Assembly (NCBI GenBank): GCA_963576725.1
Contig: OY755243.1
Coordinates: 78,037,349 to 78,101,348 of the forward strand
Origin: Azorinus chamasolen
Lineage: Eukaryota; Mollusca; Bivalvia; Cardiida; Solecurtidae
Length of the DNA stretch: 64,000 nucleotides
Reading direction: 5' to 3'
The translations under genes were made by a program, and so were the position numbers. The notes under the pieces were generated by a model, which had not been told where the DNA came from, did not search any database, and saw only the letters and a list, made by a program, of their open reading frames with translations. Positions 40,615-51,237 of this stretch are shown here, one piece after another (position 1 is the stretch's first letter; every line of letters begins with the position of its first letter).

Positions 40615-42845
40615 GATCATACAATGGTACTGCAAATAAGGATATTCCAAATTCCTGCCTAATCAAAATAGGAAACAAACAGGTTAGAAGTTTGATAGAT
40701 ACAGGAGCCTCCGTGAGTATATTACATAAAAGAATTTTTGATTCAATTAAGCCTAAAATACCACTGTCTAAAACACACATTACACTAGAGTCGGCTTCAG
40801 GAGATAATTTACAGGTTGTAGGGTGTGCGAATTTGAAAATTAAAGTAAGCAAGCTATATTTAGACCACACGTTTGTAATTGTCAATAATCTAAACAGAAA
40901 TTGTATAATAGGAAGATATTTTTTAGCTGCAAATAGCTGTAGAATTTATTTTGATCTAAACTGTATTAGAATTAAAGATGAATATGTTCCGTTGGAAGAT
41001 GACAGATGTATAGCATCAATAATTAGACTAAATAAGACTACAATTCTCAAACCACAAACTATAAATCTAGTTCAAGGAAAACTTAAAGCTAATCCTAGTA
41101 TAGAAAATAATTGTGACTATGAAGTTTGTTCAATGGAAACAGGGTATATTTCAGAAGAACCTAACTTACAAATAGCTCCCGCTTTGGTACATTTAAGAAA
41201 AAATAGAATTGTTCCGATAATTATCGCAAATGAGTCAGGCAAAACAATTAAATTAAAAAGAGGCTGCATAATCGCTAAGGTTAAATCTAATCAGGAGAAT
41301 ATGATAGAGTCGGTTTTCAATAAGGAAAATGAAGAGTGTTTAACTATTCACAAACCGATTTCAAATAGTCTGGCTGATATAAATACACCAAAACAACATT
41401 ATGCAAAAGTACAACAGCTCATACAGAAAAACGAAGAGATATTCTCGAAGTCTGAATATGATATAGGTAAAGTTCCGAATGTTAAAGTCAACATTCCTAC
41501 AGGCGATCATTTACCAATTAAGCAGAGACCTTATATAATGCCGTTTGTGCAGAGACAAGTACTGAAAGAAAAGCTTGATAAAATGTTAGAGGCTGATATT
41601 ATTAGAAAGAGTAGTAGTCCTTGGAGTTCCCCCTGTTTACTAGTTTCAAAACCAGATGGTTCAAAAAGGTTATGCATTGACTTCAGAGCAATAAACAGGA
41701 TAATCCAACCCACTAGTTTTCCTTTACCACAGATTGATGATATTTTAAGCTTACTAAATGGAGCTAAATATTTAACGACACTAGATTTAAGTCAGGGATA
41801 TCACCAAATAGAATTGGATGAAAACAGTAAATCAAAAACTGCGTTTACTACCAGTAATCTCGGGCTTTTTGAATTCAATAGATTAGCTATGGGAATAAAC
41901 CTAGCCGCAGGGACATTTGCACAAGTAATTTTGCAGATTTTAGAAGGCTTAGAAGTCTGTAGTGTAGCTTATCTCGATGCTATTCTGATATTCAGTTCCA
42001 CATTAGAAGATCATCTAAAGCACATACAACTAGTTTTTGATAGACTGAAGCAAAATAATCTTAAATTAAAACTTAAGAAGTGTCACTTTATAAAAAACAG
42101 TACTACATACCTAGGACACATAATCTCAGAGGAAGGAATTAGACCAGACCCGAAAAAGGTGGAAGCTTTGAAAGACTTTCAAATTCCGAAAAATGTAAAA
42201 GGAGTTAGGTCATTTCTTGGAATGTCGGGATATTATAGAAAATTCATTCCAAATTACGCTGAGATAGCTTTACCTTTAACGCGGCTAACACAGAAAAGTG
42301 TACTGTTTGAGTGGTCAAAAGAATGTGAGACCAGTTTTAGCAAAATCATACGTCAGCTACAATTATTACCAACATTATCACATCCTGATATCAATGCAGA
42401 GTATATTTTATATACCGATGCATCAAATCTTGCTTTAGGAGCAGTATTAGCACAATCAAAAACAGGTAAAGTTGAGGAGGAGGTCCCAATTCACTTCATA
42501 AGCCAAAAGTTAAACAGATCGCAAAGAAAATACAGTACTATTTTAAAAGAAACACTTGCTATTAGTTTTGCGCTGAAGAAGTTAGATTGTTACTTAAGTG
42601 GTGCAAAAGTAAAAATCAGAACTGATCACCGTCCGTTGATTTATCTACTAAAATCAAAATTCGACAACAAACTATTGGAGAGATATGCACTAGAAATATC
42701 ATGTTATGACTGCACAATAGAATATATTCCAGGGGTCTCTAATGTTGTAGCGGACATGCTTTCAAGGAATATTAAGGGTACAAATTCAGTCAGCGATGAC
42801 AGTTGTCAGGACAGTTGTCATGACGACAACGGCGTAGACCACTAA
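40551..42845 (+). CDS. Gypsy-1 pol: protease, reverse transcriptase, RNase H
   Basis: The frame is open from 40551 in -1 relative to gag; there is no obvious initiator, so frameshift expression is likely (inference). Positions below count from the codon at 40692. Retropepsin motif IDTGAS at 2-7. Reverse transcriptase: RLCIDFRAIN at 326-335, LTTLDLSQGYHQ at 361-372 (catalytic D365), then YLDA at 427-430, where the family has two Asp; the second metal-binding Asp is Ala here (GCT). The region before it, LAMGINLAAGTF, also departs from the usual proline-containing motif. RNase H: YTDASNLALGAVLAQ from 573 and RTDHRPL from 642. TAA at 42843-42845 ends the frame, but the same frame is open again immediately and carries the integrase. 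As it stands the polymerase should be inactive. Confidence 0.9.
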   Translation, partial: TFGKLGRFRHNEIGARKQNNVGSYNGTANKDIPNSCLIKIGNKQVRSLIDTGASVSILHKRIFDSIKPKIPLSKTHITLESASGDNLQVVGCANLKIKVSKLYLDHTFVIVNNLNRNCIIGRYFLAANSCRIYFDLNCIRIKDEYVPLEDDRCIASIIRLNKTTILKPQTINLVQGKLKANPSIENNCDYEVCSMETGYISEEPNLQIAPALVHLRKNRIVPIIIANESGKTIKLKRGCIIAKVKSNQENMIESVFNKENEECLTIHKPISNSLADINTPKQHYAKVQQLIQKNEEIFSKSEYDIGKVPNVKVNIPTGDHLPIKQRPYIMPFVQRQVLKEKLDKMLEADIIRKSSSPWSSPCLLVSKPDGSKRLCIDFRAINRIIQPTSFPLPQIDDILSLLNGAKYLTTLDLSQGYHQIELDENSKSKTAFTTSNLGLFEFNRLAMGINLAAGTFAQVILQILEGLEVCSVAYLDAILIFSSTLEDHLKHIQLVFDRLKQNNLKLKLKKCHFIKNSTTYLGHIISEEGIRPDPKKVEALKDFQIPKNVKGVRSFLGMSGYYRKFIPNYAEIALPLTRLTQKSVLFEWSKECETSFSKIIRQLQLLPTLSHPDINAEYILYTDASNLALGAVLAQSKTGKVEEEVPIHFISQKLNRSQRKYSTILKETLAISFALKKLDCYLSGAKVKIRTDHRPLIYLLKSKFDNKLLERYALEISCYDCTIEYIPGVSNVVADMLSRNIKGTNSVSDDSCQDSCHDDNGVDH

Positions 42846-42887
42846 TTAATAGGGGCGATAAACAATACATGTTTTGACCCCAAAGAA

Positions 42888-44087
42888 ATGACCGATTCAA
42901 AAAACCAGTTAAGCTATCCCGAATTAGACCAGCCAAATAGCATCAAGACACTAGACATGAGCTTGGAACAAATTAAAGATGCAGAGTTGAAAAGATTTAT
43001 AACCAAATTAAAACATAATGAAATTTCAGATAAGGAAAGTCGAAAATTTCTAATCAAAGACAACGTACTTTATTTTATTTCAAATGCAGATGAGGATCCA
43101 CTATTGCGCGTATATGTACCTAGTCATCTTAGGGAAGCAGTAATGCAAGGCTATCATGAACTGTCACATGCAGGAATTAGTCGGTCATATGCTACAATCA
43201 AGCGGTTCTATTATAGGCCTAATATGTATAAGAATCTATATGAATATGTTCAACAATGTGTGCCTTGTCAGACAGTTAATCTCAAAGCTATTCGAGCACC
43301 GCTGAAAGAGCCAGAAATTCCAAAATATCCGATGAGTATAATCAGCGTAGATATACAAGGACCATTTGCACTAACACCTAGCGGTAATAAGTATATAATT
43401 AGTTATGTTTGTGAACTAACTAATTGGGTCGAGGTGATCCCTCTGTCAGACATTTCAACTGAATCGGTGTTACATACTTTCTTTGAAAACATTTTCTTCC
43501 GATATGGCGCGGTATTAAGAATAATAACAGATAATGGATCAAATTTTACCTCAAGAATGTTTAGAGAGACAATGTCTGAATTAGGAGTGCAACATGTGAC
43601 TACTTCGACTTATCACCCTCAGGCAAATGGCAGATGCGAACGCAGTCATGCGACGCTCAATTCCATTCTGATTAAGCTAATACAAAACAATATCACAGAT
43701 TGGGACTTAATCTTGAACCAGGCGGTTGCAGGTCTTAGATTTAATGTTACTGAAAGTGCAAAGCACAGTCCGTTTTTCATGGTTTTTGGCCGTGATGTTA
43801 TACTGCCTATTGATAATCTTCTTGGAACTAAGCTTCCTTATTATGGGGACGACTTCAGCAAACATTTAATGTTTAGAAACAATGAAATTTACCGTCAAGT
43901 ATATCAAAATCTAAAAGCTGCTCGTAAAAAGCGAAATCAGCGAATAAATAGTAATAGACAAGAGGTACAGTTCGAAGTGAATGATACTGTTTACTACAAA
44001 AACTTTATTAAAAAGAGTAAATTACAACCGAAATGGGTGGCGTACTGGAGAATAATGGAAATAATTACATTTCAAGTGGATCTCTAA
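42888..44087 (+). CDS. Gypsy-1 integrase
   Basis: 399 codons in the same frame as the RT, separated only by the TAA at 42843. Integrase inserts the cDNA into host DNA. The zinc-binding H2C2 domain has H90, H94, C124 and C127 (HELSHAG ... QQCVPCQ). The catalytic core has D155 (SVDIQGP), D215 (IITDNGSNF) and E251 (YHPQANGRCERSH): a complete DDE triad. The C-terminal end has the SKLQPKWVAYWRIMEI motif of gypsy integrases and stops at 44087; a neighbouring frame stays open to 44266. Probably synthesised as the end of a pol polyprotein in intact relatives. Confidence 0.9.
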   Translation: MTDSKNQLSYPELDQPNSIKTLDMSLEQIKDAELKRFITKLKHNEISDKESRKFLIKDNVLYFISNADEDPLLRVYVPSHLREAVMQGYHELSHAGISRSYATIKRFYYRPNMYKNLYEYVQQCVPCQTVNLKAIRAPLKEPEIPKYPMSIISVDIQGPFALTPSGNKYIISYVCELTNWVEVIPLSDISTESVLHTFFENIFFRYGAVLRIITDNGSNFTSRMFRETMSELGVQHVTTSTYHPQANGRCERSHATLNSILIKLIQNNITDWDLILNQAVAGLRFNVTESAKHSPFFMVFGRDVILPIDNLLGTKLPYYGDDFSKHLMFRNNEIYRQVYQNLKAARKKRNQRINSNRQEVQFEVNDTVYYKNFIKKSKLQPKWVAYWRIMEIITFQVDL

Positions 44088-44266
44088 CACAGACGAGCTC
44101 CTCAGGGCCCGAGGAAAACTCGAATATGTTAGATCCTATTCAAAAGACAGAAATGTCCGTAGCTTACGAAAATAGCTCTAGTCAGGCAGTAAGTACAAAC
44201 TTGTCCGATACAAATAATGCATCCGGCAGCTGGTTGTCAAATAATTATAGTGATATGGAAAATTAA

Positions 44267-45919
44267 AAGCAGAAACGGAAACAGTGTAGAGTTCATTTCA
44301 GTAGAAATAATTAAGTCAGGTAGACGTAATTGCAGTAACGTATTGATCCTTAATTAGATCTCAGATACTTTCAAATAAGACAAGAGGGTATCGAACATGT
44401 CTTATGATTGAAACGTGTACAGAGAATAGTACTTTATTGTTTGTAAAAACAGAGTAGAGTATTTTTGTTGTTTGTAAAAGAGTATAAACTGGGCGTATAC
44501 CTTTAAAAGGTACTCTTTACAATGTTACGTAATAAACGTAAGATAGACCCGACAGACGTGTCGCGGTTTAATCAGTGATGAGTGAGAAATTGATCATGAT
44601 CATGTAAATAAGATAAAGCATTATTTGAGTAAAGTGTTGTAAATAGATTTTAATGAAGAACTATATTCGATGTGATTGCTATTACAAACATTGTATGGTA
44701 AAGGGTTATATGAAAAAATTGGTAGTGGACGCCGACGGTTCACTTTAAGATGACAAGAATTATCTTAATAAGTAAGATAATGTTAACATAGGGGGGTAAT
44801 TGTAATACATTGTAAAACCTATATACTAAAATAAATGTATTACAAACAAACCCTTTAATAATCAATAGTTTAGTGAAGAAACTATATATAAATAAGATGT
44901 ATGTTTAAGGAGTTCAAGTTACACACTGTATAATTAATCGTTTAGTGAAGAAAATATAACTAAGATGTATCAAGTTGCGAACTGTATAGTTTCACCTCAG
45001 AAAAATAAAATATTAAAAGCAATAATAAAATAATTAAAATGACATAATTATTACAATGGTTGCCAAACTTCAATGTTGAAAAATACACTTTGTTATATAG
45101 ATTACGAAATATAATTTCAATTTAAGTATTAAACATATTTGATATAGAACTTAATTACAAAGTCTGTGTTGATCTAGTTTTAAGTCATGCAGCGGATCGA
45201 AATCTCGACGAGTTTACCGGTGAAATGACAAAGCCGAAAAACATCGCCTGAAAAACAACATAGACCAATCCTAGTCAATATATAGAAAAACATCGCCTGT
45301 AGAAAAGCACGACAAATAAATACATAGACAAACTTTTGGTCACCACTAGCAACACCAAAAACGGTGACAGACGAATATACCTGGGGGCCAAATCAAAGGA
45401 GAAACACATTATACCTATATAAACTGCGTGAATACCTGAGTTACCTGAAAGATTGGGAACTTGAATATCCATGTCAATGACCAGGGGTCATAAATCACAG
45501 AATACACAGTTGATCAGAGGAAGAAAGGTCGAGGAGACACATGAGCGATTACGTAATCGAGTTTACAAAACTATTACACCTGGACATTATTCAGAAGACA
45601 AAGTACAGAATACCAAACGTGTTAAAGAAAATCCACAGCCGCAAATATACAACGAATAATAACAACATGCAAGTTCAAGAAGAAAGACTAAACATATTTT
45701 AATGGTTAATTGTGTTGACCTTATAAAATTCCTACTAAGGACATGGGAACTGTTTTCAAAAGTACATTCAGAAGAACATTAAGTGATAGCAGAGACTATG
45801 TGTAGAAAAACTAAAGTTAGAATAATAACAAGAATATGTATGTGTTACATGATTAGGTCTATATGGTGTTACGTACAAGTACTTTTTTATTAAAAGTACT
45901 GGTTGTAGGAAGAGAGGTG
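44267..45919 (+). other. Gypsy-1 3' noncoding region and polypurine tract
   Basis: 1.65 kb, AT-rich, with no recognisable domain; small open frames only (for example 45471-45659). AGGAAGAGAGG just before the 3' LTR is the likely plus-strand primer. No envelope-like gene is visible. Confidence 0.6.
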
Positions 45920-46214
45920 TGTAACATAACACTTATGTTACGGGCTAAAGGTTAAATGGTTATGTACTACATGATACATGTAGAATATACATGTATATAT
46001 TTATCAATATGTCAAGAATACACATGAGATAGTACAGCTGTCATATATGGCTAGACATTACATAAGGATTGGATATATATACAGGGGAGAGAGTAGGAGC
46101 CAAGAGAAGAATGAGAGAAGAGACTTGGAGACATAGTCATGATGTTAGAAAGAATCACGGTACGAAGAAATAAACATGTAGAAACGTATAGAGACTAAGT
46201 TGTTCATTACGCCA
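45920..46214 (+). repeat. Gypsy-1 3' LTR
   Basis: 295 bp, aligned end to end with 39335-39629 with two visible substitutions (GTAGAATATAC for GTAGAGTATAC; CATTACATAAGG for CATTATATAAGG). Confidence 0.92.
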
Positions 46215-46219
46215 CACAC

Positions 46220-47252
46220 AGATCAGATTGCTCCTGTAGGAGCTGTCTGGTCAGGTTCTGCTCTGTTTGCTTATGGAATTATATTGATATAATTCTTTAG
46301 TTCCTGCAATGGTCAATGTTTCCAGTGTTTATGTATCTGTATAAAAAGTTATCTAAATAATATTCTTGATGTCATTATTTCTTACATGAATATTCATGGA
46401 GTAAAAGGTTAACCTTGGCGTATTGACTGTTGAACTATTAGAGATAGAGGCTTTATATTGGGCATGCTACTTATCTCATGAAACTGCAACTTCTGGGTGG
46501 TGCCATGTCATGGTCATAGTCAAATGTCAAGGTCAAAGGTAATTTTTGTTCAAGGTGGAGACTGTATAATCATATCTATATTATTTCATAAGCAAACAGA
46601 GCAGACCCTGATCAGACTACTCCTACAGGATCTGTATGATCTGGGTCTTTTCTGTAATACTTATGGCGTATTTATGGAGTAAAGGGTTAACCGTTTCCCT
46701 GTTCTATATTTAGTCCAAATTTCAATACCTACTGAAGATTCAAGGATAAAATAGATACAGCTGAAATTCGCTATCTCTTAACTCTAACTTCGGGATAACT
46801 CAACTAAAAGTTCGGGCCTTCAAAATTTACAATACAGAATTGTTCTAAGATATATCACTTCACATATCTAGAAACACATGTAACAGCTTAATGCAGAGCG
46901 AAAGTAATGACCTGAATTAAGCTGTGAACTTCAGATATTAGTCAGATTATAAATTGGATGACACCAACCTCTGTTATCTTGAACTAATTAAATTTGTATG
47001 GTCCCATGAAGTTCGAGATATCGAAGTTCAACTGTATATGAAATATGGAAGGTTGAACATTTTAGCCATTTTAGAATCTAAATAAATAAATCTATCTATC
47101 AAATTCCATTAGCAAACAGAGCAGACCCTGATCAGACGGCTCCTGTAGGAGCCATCTGATTTGGGTCTACTCTGTTTTCTAATGCATGGAAAGATGTTTA
47201 TATGAAGGAAAAGGTTAACTATGCCACTTTCATACTTGTTACACTGTTCCAG
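46220..47252. other. DOHH intron, MITEs and a short relic array
   Basis: Rest of the MITE split by Gypsy-1 (to about 46270), a fragment of the 37504-type array (46430-46550, with TCAAGGTCAAAGG), a palindromic MITE at about 46585-46665, and a TTAA-bounded element 46687-47218 with its palindrome at 47112-47175 (GCAAACAGAGCAGACCCTGA...). The last element ends only about 35 bp before the next DOHH exon. Confidence 0.5.
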
Positions 47253-47404
47253 GATTGAAGTGTGCAAGAGTGCATTGTTTAGGCATGAGATTGCCTACGT
47301 ACTGGGACAAATGCAGAACTCAGCTTGTGTGCAACAACTGATAGTGAATCTCAAGGATGCCAGCGAGAATCCAATGGTGCGACATGAATGTGCGGAGGCC
47401 TTAG
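47253..47404 (+). CDS. DOHH: DOHH exon with both C-terminal iron motifs, frameshifted
   Basis: The acceptor CTGTTCCAG ends at 47252 and the donor GTAAAT starts at 47405. The exon holds SALFRHEIAYVLGQMQNSAC and MVRHECAEALG, that is, the third and fourth His-Glu iron motifs of DOHH. Spliced to 38549, the frame begins G-L-K-C as in other DOHH proteins, but then no longer matches; SALFRHE lies one frame away. The exon is 152 nt, while the flanking phases (1 base in, 1 base out) need a multiple of three (such as 153), so exactly one base is missing near 47264-47272. This is either a real disabling mutation or a base error in the sequence. The expected terminal exon does not follow downstream; the only one in the window is at 6982. 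Confidence 0.85.
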
Positions 47405-48044
47405 GTAAATTGATCATGGCAAACATGCTTGGTCTGCTAACTAGTTATAAATGGAACTTTTGACCACAATCCGTATTTTTCTAGGTTTATGATTATAACC
47501 CTTTCCTTCATATAAACACATTTTCATGCATTTGCAGGCAGTGTAGACCCAGATCAGATGGCTCCAGCCGTCTGATCAGTCTGCTCGGTTTGCTAGTGGA
47601 ATTTAATAGATCGGTTTCTTTACTTTCTAATCCCTTTACCTCATAGGCTATTTTTACGACCCAACCTCTATTAGAATTGCGTAGTTCTGAAACCATAGTG
47701 ATAATTAGCGCATTTGCTCTAAAAGTGATTTTTACAGAGGCGTCAAAGGGGGTAAATATAAGGGAATGGGTTAAATGGCTACACTATTCCACCTCCAATA
47801 TTTCATTATAACTATTTTGTCCATGAATATTCAGTAGGCATACTGAACTTTGGAATAAACACCAAAAAGGGAAAGGGTTAACTTGAACTGGATTGCATAA
47901 TAGTCACCATGTTTATCAGTGACTTTATCTGGTCTATCTGTTGACTGACATCAGTCTGTTGGTTTTTCTTGTCTGTGCCGTTTCTCAGCAACTAAAAAAG
48001 TAAAAGTACCTAGTGATAGTCTACTTTCAGTCCGAAGGTCTTAC
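47405..48044. other. Sequence after the last downstream DOHH exon
   Basis: Contains a palindromic MITE half pair at about 47535-47590 and a member of the GAGCATTTGCTCC MITE family at about 47625-47775 (ends AATCCCTTTACCTC / GGGAATGGGTTAA). A third MITE end (GGGAAAGGGTTAA) is at about 47868-47881. No exon is visible. Confidence 0.45.
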
Positions 48045-48292
48045 TCCCCTGGTCATTGAGTTATTTGCCTACAATATTGAGCACTGCTAACATATGGCAC
48101 AATCATGCAGTGCAGTACTGGCTAGTGATACTCACAGGTACCTATTTTAACCCCTGGGTGGAGAGGAGGTACGTATGGGAGACACTGAAAAGCGTCTCTG
48201 AAATTTCTGGGTGGAACAGGGATTTTAACCCTGGACGTCTGGATTGGTAGTGAAGCGCTTTACCACTTGACCACCGCACAGCAACTACTGAC
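48045..48292 (-). mobile_element. Second tRNA-derived SINE family
   Basis: On the minus strand the head reads GTGCGGTGGTCAAGTGGTAA (A box) and later CCAGGGTTAAAATCCCTG (B box). It then runs through GGTACCTGTGAGTATCACTA to CGGACTGAAAGTAGAC-like sequence to the left. Related pieces occur at 15405-15450 and 56520-56660. The left boundary is uncertain. Confidence 0.5.
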
Positions 48293-48373
48293 ATGATTTC
48301 ATACAAACACATTTTGATGAGCTCCATTATCAAAAAGAGATGTATATATTGTTACAGTGTTTAGGTCAGGTAA

Positions 48374-50312
48374 TTTTTATACGCCCACCTAATAAAGGTG
48401 GTCGTATATTGTCGTGGCCCTGTCCGTCCGTCCGTTCGTTCGTTCGTTCGTTCGTTCGTTCGTTCGTTCGTTCGTTCGTTCGTTCGTCCGTCAACATTTT
48501 GTTTGTCCGCTGTTTTCTGGGAAAACTATTTGAGAGATATTAATAAAACTTCACACAAATGTTTAATGCATCAAGATCTAAAGCTGAGTTGATTCTGAAG
48601 TTCATTTGATTTTTCATTTCAGAGTTATGGCCCTTTTTTTAAAAAAATGCAAATAGTTTGTCCGCTGTTTTCTGGGAAAACTATTTGAGAGATATTAATG
48701 AAACTTCACACAAATGTTTAATGCATCAAGATCTGAAGCTGAGTCGGTTCTGAGGTTCATTTGATTTGTCGTTTCGGAGTTATGGCCCTTTTACTTAAAA
48801 ACAGTGCAAATACATGCAAATAGTTTGTCCGCTGTTTTCTGGGAAAACTATTTGACAGATATTAATGAAACTTCACACAAATGTTTAATGCATCAAGATC
48901 TGAAGCTGAGTTGATTCTGAGGTTCATTTGATTTTTCATGTCAGAGTTGTGGCCCTTGTTTTAAAAAAATGCAAATAGTTTGTCCGCTGTTTTCTGGGAA
49001 AACTATTTAAAAGATATTAATGAAACTTCACACAAATGTTTAATGCATCAAGATCTGAAGCTGAGTCGATTCTGAGGTTCATTTGATTTGTTGTTTCGGA
49101 GTTATGGCCCTTTTACTTAAAAATAATGCAAATACATGCAAATAGTTTGTCCGCTGTTTTCTGGGAGAACTATTTGACAGATATTAATGAAACTTCACAC
49201 AAATGTTCAATGCATCAAGATCTGAAGCTGAGTCGGTTCTGAGGTTCATTTGATTTTTCGCTTCAGAGTTATGGCCCTTGTCCTTAAAAAATATGCAAAA
49301 AGCTTGTCCGCTGTTTTCTGGAAACACTATTTGAGAGATATTAATGAAACTTCACAAAAATGTTTAATGCATCAAGATCTGAAACTGAATTGATTCTGAG
49401 GATCATTTGATTTTTCTTTTCAGAGTTATGGCCCTTGTCCTTAAAAAATAATGCAAATACATGCAAATAGTTTGTCCGCTGTTTTCTGGGAAAACTATTT
49501 GAGAGATATTAATGAAACTTCACAAAAATGTTTAATGCATCAAGATCTGAAACTGAATTGATTCTGAGGATCATTTGATTTTTCTTTTCAGAGTTATGGC
49601 CCTTGTCCTTCAAAAATAATGCAAATACATGCAAATAGTTTGTCCGCTGTTTTCTGGTAAAAATTATTTGAGAGATATAAATAAAACTTCACACAAATGT
49701 TTAATGCATCAAGATCTGAAGCTGAGTTGATTCTGAGGTTCATTTGATTTTTCATTTCAGAGTTATGGCCCTTGTCCTAAAAATATGCAAATAGTTTGTC
49801 CGCTGTTTTCTGGGAAAACTATTTGAGAGATATTAATGAAACTTCACAAAAATGTTTAATGCATCAAGATCTGAAGCTGAGTAGATTTTGAGGTTTATTT
49901 GATTTGTCGTTTCGGAGTTATGGCCCTTTTACTTAAAAAATAATGCAAATATATGCATATAGTTTGTCCGCTGATTTCTAAACTATTTGACAGATATTAA
50001 TGAAACTTCATACACATGTTTAATGCATCAAGACCTGAAGCTAAGTCGATTCTGAGGATCATTTGATTTGTTGTTTCGGAGTTATGGCCCTTGCACTTAA
50101 AAAAATAATGCAAATCTATGCAAATATGAGGATGGCCATAACTTTTCATTTGAAATGATATTTACTTCAATTTTTTTTAAAAAATAGTATCACCTTAATA
50201 TGGAAATCAAGATCTGAAGCACAGATTAGAAAATGTCAACACTTATGAGGCATGTTGAATCAGAGAACATTTGCAAGTGGGCGTATTATGTACCGTATGC
50301 GGTACTCTTGTT
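48374..50312. repeat. Complete family A hairpin-headed satellite element, copy 2
   Basis: Head hairpin TTTTTATACGCCCACCTAAT / AAAGGTGGTCGTATATTG, then a (TTCG)n microsatellite (about 48430-48487), then about ten monomers of roughly 165 bp with high mutual similarity, ending GGTACTCTTGTT. This is the copy 2 counterpart of 761-1796. Confidence 0.8.
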
Positions 50313-50922
50313 CACGGTGTTTTGGCTCCTTGACTATTCAACATTTCAGATAAATTGACAAGCACTTGTGTTTTGGCTTATTAACCCTTTCCTTGTGCTA
50401 TGTTTATTCCAAATTTCAAAACGTTCTGAACATTCATGGGCAAAATAGTTATAATAAAATATGTAAGGTGGAACATTGTAGCCATTTTAAAAAGTAAAGA
50501 AGCATATCTTTCAAATTCCATAAGCAAACAGAGCAGACCCTGATCAGATGGATCTGGGTCTGCTCTGTTTGCAAATGCGTGAAAAGGCGTTTGAGTGAAA
50601 GGGTTAAACGTTCCATCAATACAATCCCATTTTCTTGCCTTTGCAAACAGAATAGACCCTGATCAGAGGGGTCTTCTCTGTTTGCAAATGAAGTTATGCT
50701 AAATCTTGGTAAAATTTGTACCAATACCAAAACATCCTTAGTACATATCCCATTACAAAAGTTCAGCTTAATAAATATATATTCTTACAAGAATCTGCAA
50801 CAGGGAAAGGATTAATCACTTTAGAAATAGCTTTGGTGATTTCTACACTGAAAAAATTAAACTTTGAATGGTTTTAAAGCTAGTGCGGCATGCGTCATAC
50901 ACTAAATCATCATTGACCATAA

Positions 50923-51237
50923 CCGGCTGCGTGGCTCAGTGGTAGAGCGTCCGCCTGCGGTACGGAAGGTTGTGGGTTCGATACTCGACCGCGACAGACC
51001 AAAAGTCATTAAAAGTTGGTTCTAGTAGCTCCCTTGTCTACGCTCGACATTGAAGGTGTAGTTCTAGGACTGGTTGGCCCGGTGTCAGGATAATGTGACT
51101 GGATGGGATGCCTTTGCCATGTACCTGCGGCACTGGTATTCCAGTGAGGCAGCACTATAACTTGTCTCATGCGGGTGCCATCTGCATATAACTGAAATAC
51201 TGTTGGTCGGATGTAAAACCCAACTCACTCACTCACT
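50923..51237 (+). mobile_element. Full-length tRNA-derived SINE with 12-bp target duplication
   Basis: 315 bp. Head CCGGCTGCGTGGCTCAGTGG, B box GGGTTCGATACTC, a body with ACTGGTATTCCAGTGAGGCA and a tail (ACTC)n. Flanked by CATTGACCATAA on both sides (50911-50922 and 51238-51249). Copy 1 keeps only the ACTC tail and right duplication (about 2300-2326), so copy 1 lost the SINE by deletion. Confidence 0.85.

Larger units (their letters stand above)
39335..46214 (+). mobile_element. Complete Ty3/gypsy LTR retrotransposon (Gypsy-1)
   Basis: 6.88 kb: LTR 39335-39629, gag, pol (protease, RT, RNase H, integrase), an AT-rich 3' noncoding region, a purine tract AGGAAGAGAGG at 45907-45917, LTR 45920-46214. 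The 5-bp direct repeat CACAG flanks it (39330-39334 and 46215-46219). Both LTRs are 295 bp and differ at about two positions, so the insertion is recent. It has landed inside a palindromic MITE: the interrupted arm reads GCAAACAGAGCTGCCACAG and resumes ATCAGATTGCTCC. Internal stops and a changed polymerase motif make this copy defective. Confidence 0.93.

Noticed and set aside
48209..48285. Candidate minus-strand tRNA gene
   Set aside because: A and B boxes present, but the cloverleaf is poor and related fragments recur at 15405 and 56520, so it is a SINE.
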